The translations under genes were made by a program, and so were the position numbers. Of a stretch of DNA of 64,000 bases, positions 33,989 to 43,361 are shown one piece after another. Source of the stretch: Castellaniella sp049651205 (GTDB taxonomy: Bacteria; Pseudomonadota; Gammaproteobacteria; Burkholderiales; Burkholderiaceae_B); the NCBI RefSeq assembly GCF_049651205.1, contig NZ_JBASBR010000012.1:62001-126000 (forward strand), given 5' to 3'. Numbering within the stretch: the first letter of the stretch is position 1; the number at the start of each line of letters is the position of its first letter. A model generated the notes under the pieces. The model worked only from the letters and a program-made list of their open reading frames with translations, had not been told where the DNA came from and searched no databases.

Positions 33989-35143
33989 ATGTTCAGACCA
34001 ACCCGTATTTTGCAAGTTGCCGTAGCGTCGCTATTTTTATCGGGCTGTGCCAGTAGTGGTCATGTTCAACAGACTCCGGGCACGGATAGTACTATAAATC
34101 AAACAACTGTTTTAAACGATCGTATTAATTCTAGCAGAACTCAATTTCCAGGCCAAGGATCTGTCACCAGCGGTGATTTTACCGGGCCTGATGGTCAGCT
34201 TCAGCCCGAGTTGCGTGCCTTTGCCCGTGAAACATCCGCCCAGCATCATTTACCTCTGGCGAACGTCGAATTCCTGCTGAAGTCAGCACACTACAACGCC
34301 AAGGCCGTCCAGCTGATGGCACCCAAGACCACCCATGGACGGATTCGCCGGGCATGGATCAGCTATAGAAAGCGCCATGTCGACCCCATTCGCATTCGGC
34401 GCGGCACAGCCTTTTGGCAAGCAAACCGGCGCACCTTGCAACAAGTCAGCCAACGCACTGGCGTCCCAGAAGCCATCATGGTGGCCATCATTGGCATCGA
34501 AACTGTATATGGCCAATACACGGGCAACCACCGGGTGCTGGATACCCTGACTACTCTGGGTTTCCGATATCCAGACCCCTCACGTCCAGAGCGCCAGGCC
34601 ATGTTTCGGCAACAGCTGGCCGATTTGCTTGTTCTGGATCACCAGGGGGTACTGAATGCCATGACGGTTGAGGGCTCGTTTGCAGGGGCCATGGGTCTGC
34701 CGCAATTTATGCCTGGCAGCCTGATGCGTTACGCGGCCGATGGCAATAACGATGGCAAGATTGATCTGGCCGGCAATGTGGATGATGCAATCGCTTCGGT
34801 GGGCAGCTTCTTGCAACAACACGGTTGGGTACGGGATGTGCCGGTTTTTGCACCGGTTCGTCTGCCAGCCAAACCGCAACGTCTGGTTCAGGACGGGCTG
34901 ACACCCACCACAGATTGGCCCCGGCTGCAGGCTGCTGGCACACAGGCAGTGGTCTCAGGCCCCGACAAATGGAAATCCCAGAAACTGGGCGTGATCGACC
35001 TGCGCGATGAAATCCACGACACCCACGATTACCGCTGTGCAACACCCAACTTCTTTGCGATTACACACTACAACCGCAGTTATTTTTACGCGGCATCGGT
35101 GGCGGATCTGGCCCAGGCGATCCAGGACCAGATGGGTAGCTGA
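33989..35143 (+). CDS. mltB: Membrane-bound lytic murein transglycosylase B
   Basis: 384-aa outer-membrane lipoprotein that cleaves peptidoglycan with 1,6-anhydro formation. Signal peptide with lipobox LSGC (Cys about 20), catalytic Glu in IIGIETVYGQYTGNHRVLDTL, then SFAGAMGLPQFMPGSLMRYA. The stop lies 1 nt from the stop of convergent cysM. Confidence 0.95.
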   Translation: MFRPTRILQVAVASLFLSGCASSGHVQQTPGTDSTINQTTVLNDRINSSRTQFPGQGSVTSGDFTGPDGQLQPELRAFARETSAQHHLPLANVEFLLKSAHYNAKAVQLMAPKTTHGRIRRAWISYRKRHVDPIRIRRGTAFWQANRRTLQQVSQRTGVPEAIMVAIIGIETVYGQYTGNHRVLDTLTTLGFRYPDPSRPERQAMFRQQLADLLVLDHQGVLNAMTVEGSFAGAMGLPQFMPGSLMRYAADGNNDGKIDLAGNVDDAIASVGSFLQQHGWVRDVPVFAPVRLPAKPQRLVQDGLTPTTDWPRLQAAGTQAVVSGPDKWKSQKLGVIDLRDEIHDTHDYRCATPNFFAITHYNRSYFYAASVADLAQAIQDQMGS

Positions 35144-35144
35144 A

Positions 35145-36050
35145 TTACCCGAATACGCCGGTAGAGAGATAGCGATCACCCCGATCGCAGACGATAAATA
35201 CAATGGTGGCGTTACGGGCGGTAGCAGCCACGCGCAGGGCAGCCACCGCTGCGCCTGCCGAGGAAATTCCGCCAAAAATGCCTTCTTCGGCAGCCAGGCG
35301 ACGCGCCATGGTTTCGGCCTGATCTTGTGTAATGGGCTCGAAAGCGGTGATTTCTTTGGGGTGATAGATGCTTGGCTGATAGGCCTCGGGCCACTTGCGA
35401 ATACCCGGGATGTGCGCCCCTTCGGCCGGTTGAGCACCGATCACCTGGATATCCGGGTTACGTCCGCGCAAATAGGATCCCACCCCCATAATGGTGCCGG
35501 TGGTACCCATGGCACTGACAAAATGAGTAATCTGGCCATCGGTTTGATCCCAGATTTCGGGCCCGGTGGTTTCGCGGTGGGCACGCGGGTTGTCATCATT
35601 TGAAAATTGGTCGAGCACCACGCCACGGCCTTCTGCCTGCATTTTCAGGGCAAGGTCTCGGGCGTATTCCATGCCACCCTGGTCTGCGGGGGTGAGGATA
35701 AGTTCAGCACCGTAGGCAGTCATGGCGGCACAACGCTCTTTGGACGAGTTGTCCGGCATCAGGACAATCATGCGATAGCCGCGCACTGCGGCTGCCATGG
35801 ACAGGGCAATACCGGTGTTTCCGCTGGTGGCTTCAATCAGGGTATCGCCGGGACGAATATCTCCACGGAGCTCGGCCTGACGAATCATGCTGAGCGCTGC
35901 GCGGTCTTTGACTGAACCAGCCGGGTTATTGCCTTCGAGTTTGGCCAGCACGACGTTGCCGCGTGATGCACCCGCATCACCCGGCAAGCGTTGCAAACGT
36001 ACCAAAGGCGTTGAGCCAACTATGTCTTCGATCGTGGGATAGGTTTTCAT
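35145..36050 (-). CDS. cysM: Cysteine synthase B
   Basis: 301-aa PLP enzyme making cysteine (or S-sulfocysteine) from O-acetylserine. The PLP lysine is in NNPAGSVKDRAAL and the phosphate loop in SGNTGIALSMAAAV. MKTYPTIEDIVGSTPLVRL is a typical start, four codons after an alternative Met. Confidence 0.95.
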   Translation of the reverse strand: MKTYPTIEDIVGSTPLVRLQRLPGDAGASRGNVVLAKLEGNNPAGSVKDRAALSMIRQAELRGDIRPGDTLIEATSGNTGIALSMAAAVRGYRMIVLMPDNSSKERCAAMTAYGAELILTPADQGGMEYARDLALKMQAEGRGVVLDQFSNDDNPRAHRETTGPEIWDQTDGQITHFVSAMGTTGTIMGVGSYLRGRNPDIQVIGAQPAEGAHIPGIRKWPEAYQPSIYHPKEITAFEPITQDQAETMARRLAAEEGIFGGISSAGAAVAALRVAATARNATIVFIVCDRGDRYLSTGVFG

Positions 36051-36184
36051 GGACAAAATCATACACCCGCCCCGGCCACAACAGAGCGTGTGCCTGAGAG
36101 CAGCATAAGCTTATTGCCAAATGATCGCCGACCCTACTATGCCCTTGCATGCGTGGCACGACGACACGGATGAAAACATGCGGA

Positions 36185-36655
36185 TTAACGTCCGCCCGGT
36201 GCCATGCGCATGCCTGTTATCGGGGCGGCAGGCCGCTTGCCTGCAGAACTGGAGGCTGCCTTGGCTGCCGCGGCCCCCTGACCTGACATGCGAGAGCCGC
36301 CACCATCGATCGTCAAGCCGGCTGATTGCAGTGCCTGGGCCCGCCGGGGCCCTATCCCGCGCACCCGATCGGATAAATCGGTGAATGACAGGTAACGGCC
36401 ACCCCGATTACGTTCGTCGAGAATGATTTGTGCTGTTTTTGGACCAATCCCGCGGATACCACGGAGTTGATCCAAGCTGGCCGTGTTGAGATCGACTGCA
36501 CCCACTGCCGCCGCCCAGCTGAGCGCCAACACACCAGCTAGACGAGCGCTTCGGGAAACGCGCGAGGCCATCCGCGACAAGCGCGGGCGTCGGGCCGTAC
36601 AGCGTACAGGAACATTAAGAGGGGCTGCGACCGCACTATGCAGAAATGGATTCAT
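36185..36655 (-). CDS. ComEA-like helix-hairpin-helix protein
   Basis: 156-aa exported protein. A hydrophobic segment (LAGVLALSWAAAVGA) precedes DLNTASLDQL and two HhH motifs, IRGIGPKTAQIILDER and VRGIGPRRAQALQSAG, the ComEA DNA-binding domain used in competence. The tail is Ala/Ser/Gly rich. AGGAG lies 8 nt before ATG 36655. A second Met (MASRVSRSAR) 28 codons later may begin a more usual signal peptide. No other competence genes are adjacent. Confidence 0.82.
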   Translation of the reverse strand: MNPFLHSAVAAPLNVPVRCTARRPRLSRMASRVSRSARLAGVLALSWAAAVGAVDLNTASLDQLRGIRGIGPKTAQIILDERNRGGRYLSFTDLSDRVRGIGPRRAQALQSAGLTIDGGGSRMSGQGAAAAKAASSSAGKRPAAPITGMRMAPGGR

Positions 36656-36787
36656 GACCAGACTCCTGTTGTGGAAGGAAGGTCTGGTCATGATGCAGTA
36701 AAGGCAGCCATCCGGGATGCCCGACTGACTGGTTTTGTCCTACCCCTTGCGTGCCGGCAACCCCGCCACGCCGCGCAGAAAGCACGG

Positions 36788-37792
36788 TTATGGCAGCAGC
36801 TGGCCAGCGTCCAGAAGACGCAGCACATAATCCCGTACACCCGTTTGTACATCGACAAAAGGAGCGGTATACCCGCCGGCCGTACGCAACAGGCCAAGAT
36901 CTGCCTGGGTGTGGCTTTGGTAGCGGCCTTTTAAATCTTCGGGGAAAGGGATATACCGCAGACAACCTTCTTGCACCAGGCCGTCAAGCGGTAAGGCGGA
37001 TTCTCCTTGGTGCAACCTGAGGGTATTGACCACCGTTTGCGCCACATCGTTAAACGGCTGGGCCCGGCCGGTACCGCAGTTGAAAATCCCGGAGATCTCG
37101 GGATGATCGAAGAAATGCAGATTGACCTTGACGACATCATCAATATAGACAAAATCACGTTGCTGACCACCATCGGAATAGCCATCCCAGCCGCCAAACA
37201 AGCGCACATGACCTTGTTCTTCGAACTGGTTCATATTGTGAAAAGCCACCGATGCCATACGCCCTTTGTGCTGCTCGCGCGGCCCATAAACATTGAAATA
37301 CCGCAGCCCCACCACGGGCGCCGTCAGTTTGGGCTTGCGACCGCGCAACACCTGATCAAACAGCAGCTTTGAGTATCCGTAGACATTCAGCGGCGATTCA
37401 CAACCCGGAGATTCGATGTAGTCGGGGCCGGCACCATACACGGCTGCAGAGGATGCATACAGCAGCGGGACTTCGCGGGCCTGGCAATAATTAAAGAGTT
37501 CGAGCGTGACGCGATAGTTGTTGTCCATCATGAAATGGCCGTCGCGCTCGGTGGTGTCCGAACACGCCCCTTGATGGAACACCGCGTCGGGCCGGGCGAG
37601 TTCGCCGCTGAGAACTTGCCGACGGAATTCGTCTTTATGCAGATAGTCTGCAATGTTCAGGTCTACCAAATTGCGAAACTTATCACCATCTGTGAGATCG
37701 TCGACAGCAAGAATGTCACCGATGCCACGGGCGTTAAGCCCCCGAACCAGATTGCTGCCGATGAAACCGGCGGCGCCTGTAACCACAATCAT
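36788..37792 (-). CDS. hldD: ADP-L-glycero-D-manno-heptose 6-epimerase
   Basis: 334-aa SDR-type epimerase for LPS inner-core heptose. NAD-binding GAAGFIGSNLVRGLN at the N terminus, and catalytic Y-x3-K in YGYSKLLFDQ. Its start overlaps hldA by 4 bp. The chosen ATG at 37792 begins MIVVTGAAGFIG, as in the family. Confidence 0.96.
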   Translation of the reverse strand: MIVVTGAAGFIGSNLVRGLNARGIGDILAVDDLTDGDKFRNLVDLNIADYLHKDEFRRQVLSGELARPDAVFHQGACSDTTERDGHFMMDNNYRVTLELFNYCQAREVPLLYASSAAVYGAGPDYIESPGCESPLNVYGYSKLLFDQVLRGRKPKLTAPVVGLRYFNVYGPREQHKGRMASVAFHNMNQFEEQGHVRLFGGWDGYSDGGQQRDFVYIDDVVKVNLHFFDHPEISGIFNCGTGRAQPFNDVAQTVVNTLRLHQGESALPLDGLVQEGCLRYIPFPEDLKGRYQSHTQADLGLLRTAGGYTAPFVDVQTGVRDYVLRLLDAGQLLP

Positions 37793-38724
37793 GTTGAGAG
37801 CTCCTGAGAGGTGACGATGGAAGTACCAAGTTTGCCCACCACGATCCCACCGGCACGATTGGCCCAAACCATGGCTTCATACCAACCAAGGCCGGCTGCA
37901 CGTGCCACTGCCAGCGTGGCCAGCACGGTATCCCCGGCTCCGGAGACATCAAAGACTTCGTGGGCCTGGGCGTCGACATGCTGGCGCCCATGCTGCGTGT
38001 AAAGGGTCATCCCCTGCTCGGAACGTGTGATCAACAGCGCCTCGAGCGAGAGCTCGTGGCGTAACGCCTGAGCGCGTTGGGTGAGATCGCCTTCGGTATC
38101 CCAACGGCCGACGGCATCCTGCATTTCGCTGCGATTGGGCGTCACCAGCGAGGCACCCACATAACGCTTGTATCGATGTCCTTTGGGATCCACCAGCACG
38201 GACACCCCTGCCTGCCTGGCCGCCTGGATAAGCGTCTCGACATGCGTCAGGGCACCTTTGGCGTAGTCGGACAGCACCAGCAGATCGTGGGCGCCGACAA
38301 TCTCCAAAAAATTATCGTGCAAGCGTTGCAAGGCTTGTGGACTGGGGCCTTGCTCGAAATCGACCCGTAGCAATTGCTGCTGGCGGCCAAGCACGCGCAT
38401 TTTGAGGGTAGTGTCCATGCCCGAGGTATCAATCACCAGCGCATCATTGACGCCAGCCTCGGCACCGAGAGCCTTGATCCTGGATCCGGCCTCATCCGCC
38501 CCGATCACTCCCATCAGGGTTGCCTGAGCACCCAGCGCAACAATATTGCGCGCCACATTGGCGGCACCACCCAGGCGGTCTTCGCGCCGAGCCACCCGCA
38601 CCACAGGCACAGGCGCCTCGGGTGAGATACGGTCGACTTCGCCGAACCAGTAGCGGTCGAGCATGATGTCGCCCACCACGAGAATCCGGGCTGCCCGTGC
38701 GGCAGACAACGGAAAGGCGTTCAT
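37789..38724 (-). CDS. hldA: D-beta-D-heptose 7-phosphate kinase
   Basis: 311-aa PfkB-family kinase equal to the N-terminal half of E. coli HldE. Motifs ILVVGDIMLDRYWFGEV and DVSGAGDTVLATLAVARA (catalytic Asp) are clear. The cytidylyltransferase half is absent, so a separate hldC is expected elsewhere. Overlaps both lapB and hldD by 4 bp. Confidence 0.95.
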   Translation of the reverse strand: MNAFPLSAARAARILVVGDIMLDRYWFGEVDRISPEAPVPVVRVARREDRLGGAANVARNIVALGAQATLMGVIGADEAGSRIKALGAEAGVNDALVIDTSGMDTTLKMRVLGRQQQLLRVDFEQGPSPQALQRLHDNFLEIVGAHDLLVLSDYAKGALTHVETLIQAARQAGVSVLVDPKGHRYKRYVGASLVTPNRSEMQDAVGRWDTEGDLTQRAQALRHELSLEALLITRSEQGMTLYTQHGRQHVDAQAHEVFDVSGAGDTVLATLAVARAAGLGWYEAMVWANRAGGIVVGKLGTSIVTSQELST

Positions 38725-39932
38725 CGAATTTCCTCCAGGCGGCGCGGACGATAGGTTTCCCAGGCATTACAACCCGGGCATTGCCAGTAATAGCGCCGTG
38801 CTTCAAAGCCGCACTGACTGCAAGCGTAGCGATCAAGACGCTGGGTATGCTTATGTATCAGGCTGCGCAACAGGCCTAAATCGGCCCCTGGCACCAGTTG
38901 CTGAGACTCCGCAGAGGGGTCGTCCTGAGAGAGTTCAACTTCAAGCAAACGGTCAAGGCCCAGCAAAGATGGATGGGCCCGCAAGGCCTCTCGGGCAAAC
39001 GCCCAGGCCGTATCGGCCCCTTCTTGGGTACGCAATGCACGAAACACCACGTTGAACAGGTCTAGTGTGGGCACACGAGCGTATTGATCACGTAAAACGG
39101 CTAAACCCTGGTTGGCCTGATCCAGTGCGGCATAGCAAGCCAATAGCGGCCCGGCCACCAGGCCTGCGTAATCCGGCGCTGTGCTTAGGACTTCTTGCAA
39201 ATAGGCGCGCTGGGATTCGAGATCGCCGCGGCGCGCAGCCCATTGTGCCCGCAAGAGCCGGATCCGTGTTTCGGAGGCTGGCGTTGCACCGTTTTGGCGG
39301 GCGGCATGCTCGGCAGCGTCTAGTGCCTGGCTGGCTGAATCGAAATCGACAGGTTCGGCCTCGAGAAATGCCTGGGCGCGCTCGCAATGATAGTGGGCCA
39401 GCTGAGGCACCGGTTGATCAGACCGGCTGCGCAACTGCTGAACTGCATCAATGGCACGCGGCCAATCGTGTTCGGATTCGTAGATCCGGATCAGCGCGCC
39501 GATGGCTTCCTGAGCATGGCGCGTGTGCACAATGGCCTGGAAGCCCTGCTCGGCACGATCCAGCATCCCCGCCTTGAGAAAGTCCTGAGCCAGCTCGAGT
39601 TGGGCGTTTTCTCTGTCTGACAGAGGGAGGTCTTCACGCGAGAGCAGGCTTTGGTGCACACGAATGGCTCGCTCGATTTCTCCACGACGGCGAAACAGGC
39701 TGCCCAGGGCAAAATGAAGTTCGGTGGTTTCTGGGTCGAGTTTGGCCACCTCGATAAATGCATCGATGGCGCGATCGGGCTCTTCGTTGAGCAAGAAATT
39801 AAGGCCCTTGAAATACGAAGCCGGCAAACTGCGGGTTTCGGAGAGCATTTGGCGAAAATCAAAGCGCGCAGCCAGCCACCCCAGGCCAAACAGTACTGGG
39901 ACAATAATCAACCACCAGAGTTCGAAATCCAC
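38721..39932 (-). CDS. lapB: LPS assembly regulator LapB (YciM)
   Basis: 403-aa TPR protein tethered by an N-terminal helix (LWWLIIVPVLFGLGWLAA), with many TPR units and a C-terminal rubredoxin-like site CSQCGFEARRYYWQCPGC. It controls LpxC turnover with FtsH. I chose GTG 39932, giving MDFELWW, because it follows lapA by 10 nt and matches the family start. An upstream frame exists but would run through lapA. Confidence 0.93.
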   Translation of the reverse strand: MDFELWWLIIVPVLFGLGWLAARFDFRQMLSETRSLPASYFKGLNFLLNEEPDRAIDAFIEVAKLDPETTELHFALGSLFRRRGEIERAIRVHQSLLSREDLPLSDRENAQLELAQDFLKAGMLDRAEQGFQAIVHTRHAQEAIGALIRIYESEHDWPRAIDAVQQLRSRSDQPVPQLAHYHCERAQAFLEAEPVDFDSASQALDAAEHAARQNGATPASETRIRLLRAQWAARRGDLESQRAYLQEVLSTAPDYAGLVAGPLLACYAALDQANQGLAVLRDQYARVPTLDLFNVVFRALRTQEGADTAWAFAREALRAHPSLLGLDRLLEVELSQDDPSAESQQLVPGADLGLLRSLIHKHTQRLDRYACSQCGFEARRYYWQCPGCNAWETYRPRRLEEIR

Positions 39933-39942
39933 GTTAACCCCG

Positions 39943-40266
39943 TTAGAGCGGCGCCAGGGGCGCAACGGTATCCGGGATGACAGGCCCCGAGCCTGATTGC
40001 TGGCGAGCCAAAGCATCCTGTGCCCGGGCAAGATCGCGCCGCAGGCGGTTGATCTCGCGGCGACGCCGCAATACCGCTGAAAATGCCACCAGCAGACCAA
40101 AAGCAACGCCTAGAACAAAGGCGACCAGCATCACAACGATGAGGGGCACTTGCTGTATGACGTGATCGGCAAAGAAGCCAACATCCACAGGCGCAGTGTT
40201 TTTCAGGGCAAACAACAGGACAATGACAAAAATGACCAGGCGCAGCAGCCACACAAGATAGCGCAT
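39943..40266 (-). CDS. lapA: LPS assembly protein LapA (DUF1049)
   Basis: 107-aa protein with two membrane helices (VWLLRLVIFVIVLLFALKNT and VPLIVVMLVAFVLGVAFGLLV) and a basic coiled-coil tail (RRRREINRLRRDLARAQ). It precedes lapB, as in many Gram-negatives. It starts the lapA-lapB-hldA-hldD unit. GGAG lies about 7 nt before the ATG. Confidence 0.92.
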   Translation of the reverse strand: MRYLVWLLRLVIFVIVLLFALKNTAPVDVGFFADHVIQQVPLIVVMLVAFVLGVAFGLLVAFSAVLRRRREINRLRRDLARAQDALARQQSGSGPVIPDTVAPLAPL

Positions 40267-40350
40267 TTACCAAGCTCCTTGAGAGGGAATCTCGACATTG
40301 TAAAGGGAAACCTCGCTCAGCCCGGCTTGTCTGATGGCTGGAGCAGGCAT

Positions 40351-40374
40351 AAAAAAGGCGGCCCGCAGGCCGCC
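40351..40374 (-). terminator. Terminator after ihfB
   Basis: On the minus strand GGCGGCC-TGCG-GGCCGCC (7-bp stem) is followed by six T residues. It ends the long gyrA-to-ihfB transcription block and separates it from lapA. Confidence 0.95.
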
Positions 40375-40421
40375 ACCGATTATCCATCTCCGCGCTGCCC
40401 GATGAGGCAGCGATGGGGAGG

Positions 40422-40781
40422 TTACTCGTTGAAGTAAGGCATCTGATACAAATCTGCTACCGTGGCGGCTTCTTCGGCCGCCTCGGCCACCGGCCCCTGA
40501 TCGACGCGTTCGCGCAGTTCTTTACCAGGTTTGAAGTGCGGCACCAGCTTGGCCGGCACCAGCACTTTCTCGCCCGACTTGGGATTGCGCCCTACCCGCG
40601 GTTGACGCCTTGACAGCGAAAAGCTGCCAAAGCCACGGATTTCGATGCGCTGACCTTGGGACAACGCATCCGACATCGCGTCGAGCACGGTTTTAACTGC
40701 CAGGTCCATGTCGCGGATCGCCAATTGGGGATGACGACCCGCCAGCATGGTGATGAGCTCGGACTTGGTCAGGCCAGGCAT
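40422..40781 (-). CDS. ihfB: Integration host factor subunit beta
   Basis: 119-aa DNA-bending protein. HU/IHF core GFGSFSLSRRQPRVGRNPKSGEKVLVPAK with the intercalating Pro. A 25-residue acidic C-terminal extension (VDQGPVAEAAEEAATVADLYQMPYFNE region) exceeds the 94-aa E. coli protein. Its first base overlaps the last base of rpsA, the usual genomic neighbour. Confidence 0.95.
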   Translation of the reverse strand: MPGLTKSELITMLAGRHPQLAIRDMDLAVKTVLDAMSDALSQGQRIEIRGFGSFSLSRRQPRVGRNPKSGEKVLVPAKLVPHFKPGKELRERVDQGPVAEAAEEAATVADLYQMPYFNE

Positions 40782-42493
40782 CAGTTATCGCGCTGCTGAT
40801 CGAGTTTGGCTTTCAGCAGGGCGCCCAGATTGGTGGTGCCCGACGAAGCACTGGCTTCGGTCATGCGCTGAATGGTCTCGGCCGTCTCGGCGTTATCACG
40901 CGCCTTGATGGAGAGCTGAATAGAACGCGCCTTGCGATCAATGTTGATGATCATGGTTTCGAGCTGATCGCCTTCGTTGAGCACCGTGGTGGCGTCTTCG
41001 ACACGACCCGCGGAGATCTCGGAAGCGCGCAGGTAGCCTTCGACGTCGACCGACAGCGTAACCACAGCACCCTTGGGCTCGACGGACTTGACGGTGCCGG
41101 TCAGGACAGCGCCCTTGTCGTAGGTAGCCACAAAGTTGTTGAAGGGATCGCCCTCGAGTTGCTTGACGCCCAGAGAGATGCGCTCTTTGTCGGTGTCGAT
41201 ACCCAGCACCACGGCGTCGATCTCGTCGCCCTTCTTGAAGTTGCGCACGGCTTCTTCGCCGGTGTCTGTCCAGGAGATGTCGGAGAGGTGCACCAAGCCA
41301 TCGATACCGCCAGGCAAACCGACAAACACGCCGAAGTCGGTGATCGACTTGATGGCGCCATGAACTTTATCACCGCGCTTGAAGTTGGCAGCAAAGTCTT
41401 CCCAGGGATTGGGACGGCATTGTTTCATGCCCAGCGAAATACGACGACGGTCTTCGTCGATTTCGAGAACCATGACTTCGACTTCTTCGCCCAGCGTGAC
41501 GACCTTGCGGGGATCAACGTTCTTGTTGGTCCAGTCCATTTCGGAGACGTGCACCAGGCCTTCGATACCGGCTTCGACTTCAACAAACGCACCGTAGTCG
41601 GTGAGGTTGGTAACCTTGCCGAACAGGCGGGTGCCTTGCGGGTAGCGGCGGCCCAGGCCGATCCAGGGATCTTCGCCCAGTTGCTTGACGCCCAGGGAGA
41701 CACGTTGTTTTTCTTGGTCGAACTTGAGCACCTTGGCTTCGATTTCCTGACCAACGGACAGGACTTCGGAGGGGTGACGCACACGGCGCCAGGCCATGTC
41801 GGTGATGTGCAGCAAGCCGTCGATGCCGCCGAGGTCGACAAACGCACCGTAATCGGTGATGTTTTTGACGATACCCTTGATGACGACGCCTTCGTGCAGG
41901 TTTTCGAGGAGCTTCTCGCGCTCTTCACCCATGCTGGCTTCAAGCACTGCACGGCGGGACAACACAACGTTGTTGCGCTTGCGATCGAGCTTGATGACCT
42001 TGAATTCGAGGGTCTTGCCTTCGTAGGGGGTGGTGTCCTTGACGGGACGCAGATCGACCAAAGAACCCGGCAGGAATGCGCGGATGCCGTTGGTCATGAC
42101 CGTGAGGCCACCCTTGACCTTGCCGGTGATGGTGCCGTTGACGAGCTCGCCGGATTCGAGCGCTTGCTCGAGTTGCAACCAGGCCGACAGGCGCTTGGCG
42201 CGGTCGCGCGACAGGATGGTGTCGCCATAACCGTTTTCGAGGGAGTCGATGGCAACCGAAACGAAATCGCCGTCTTCGACTTCGAGCTCGCCTTGGTCGT
42301 TGAGGAATTCTTCGAGGGGAATATAGGCTTCGGACTTGAGGCCGGCGTTGACCACGACAAAGTTGTGATCGACGCGGACGACTTCGGCCGAGATGACCTC
42401 GCCAGAACGCATGTTCTGATCTTTAATGCTTGCGGCAAACAGATCAGCAAAGCTTTCGCCGCCCAATGCGGCTTCGGTGGTAAGGGTGGACAT
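40781..42493 (-). CDS. rpsA: 30S ribosomal protein S1
   Basis: 570-aa protein with six S1 OB-fold repeats, for example KGIVKNITDYGAFVDLGGIDGLLH and HGAIKSITDFGVFVGLPGGIDG. It recruits mRNA to the 30S subunit. The start at 42493 (MSTLTTEAALGGESFADLF) matches relatives. ATG 42508 is five codons upstream. Neither has a strong Shine-Dalgarno, which is common for rpsA. Confidence 0.97.
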   Translation of the reverse strand: MSTLTTEAALGGESFADLFAASIKDQNMRSGEVISAEVVRVDHNFVVVNAGLKSEAYIPLEEFLNDQGELEVEDGDFVSVAIDSLENGYGDTILSRDRAKRLSAWLQLEQALESGELVNGTITGKVKGGLTVMTNGIRAFLPGSLVDLRPVKDTTPYEGKTLEFKVIKLDRKRNNVVLSRRAVLEASMGEEREKLLENLHEGVVIKGIVKNITDYGAFVDLGGIDGLLHITDMAWRRVRHPSEVLSVGQEIEAKVLKFDQEKQRVSLGVKQLGEDPWIGLGRRYPQGTRLFGKVTNLTDYGAFVEVEAGIEGLVHVSEMDWTNKNVDPRKVVTLGEEVEVMVLEIDEDRRRISLGMKQCRPNPWEDFAANFKRGDKVHGAIKSITDFGVFVGLPGGIDGLVHLSDISWTDTGEEAVRNFKKGDEIDAVVLGIDTDKERISLGVKQLEGDPFNNFVATYDKGAVLTGTVKSVEPKGAVVTLSVDVEGYLRASEISAGRVEDATTVLNEGDQLETMIINIDRKARSIQLSIKARDNAETAETIQRMTEASASSGTTNLGALLKAKLDQQRDN

Positions 42494-42621
42494 GAAAAGT
42501 GGATCCATAGGCCCCGAAGGGCAATCATGACACGCCAGGAAAATCCCGGCGGAGTGAGCAAAATCCTGCAAGACGCCCCGCCCACCCAGTGGACGAGCCA
42601 ACTTACAGGCCCGTGGGCTGA

Positions 42622-43308
42622 TCAGTGATTACGCCAAAGATCAAGCACCTGCTGCACCACCTGATCTACCCCAAGACGGGATGAATCGATGGTAACGGCA
42701 CCCGCTGCCGCAACAAGCGGTGCGTGTGCCCGATTTCGGTCTCGGTCATCCCGAGACTGAAGATCTTGAAAAAGGTCGTCTAGATTAGCAGAAATCCCCT
42801 TGTCCTTCAACTGCTTATGGCGTCTTTCAGCCCGTACACCCACATCCGCATCAAGGAAGATTTTCAGGGGTGCATCGGGAAACACCACCGACCCCATATC
42901 GCGACCGTCGGCTACCAGACCAGGAGTCTGGCGGAAGTCGTGTTGACGCGCCAGGAGCGCCGTACGCACCGCCGGCAAGGCAGCCACCTGAGAGGCCAGA
43001 TTGCCGATTTTCTCTTGTCGGATGATGTCGGTGACATCCTGAGCCGCCAGTAAAATCTTGCCCGGGCGAAACTGTGCATCCAGCGAACGTGCCAGCGCAG
43101 CAATGCCTGGCTCATCCGCCGCATCCAGCCCGGCCTGCAGTGCAGCCAGTGCGGTCAAACGGTATAAAGCACCGCTGTCGAGCGCATGCCAGCCAAGGTG
43201 ATCGGCTACCCGCTGAGCAATGGTGCCCTTGCCCGACGCGGTAGGCCCATCAATGGTAATGACCGGCACCGGGTTCTGATCAGCAACGAGATGAGGAGGG
43301 TTGACCAT
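42622..43308 (-). CDS. cmk: Cytidylate kinase
   Basis: 228-aa nucleoside monophosphate kinase phosphorylating CMP/dCMP. P-loop ITIDGPTASGKGTIAQ and NMP-binding DGRDMGSVVFPDA are present. AAGGA lies about 8 nt before ATG 43308; an upstream frame to 43422 would run into aroA. Confidence 0.96.
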   Translation of the reverse strand: MVNPPHLVADQNPVPVITIDGPTASGKGTIAQRVADHLGWHALDSGALYRLTALAALQAGLDAADEPGIAALARSLDAQFRPGKILLAAQDVTDIIRQEKIGNLASQVAALPAVRTALLARQHDFRQTPGLVADGRDMGSVVFPDAPLKIFLDADVGVRAERRHKQLKDKGISANLDDLFQDLQSRDDRDRNRAHAPLVAAAGAVTIDSSRLGVDQVVQQVLDLWRNH

Positions 43309-43361
43309 GGTGTTTTCCTTTCTTGATGACCGTGATACCTGTCGCTCTCCGGACAGGGAAA

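Noticed and set aside
41159..42628. 489-codon open frame on the plus strand opposite rpsA
   Set aside because: It is the antisense shadow of the rpsA codon bias, with no family similarity or Shine-Dalgarno; the opposite strand is certain S1.
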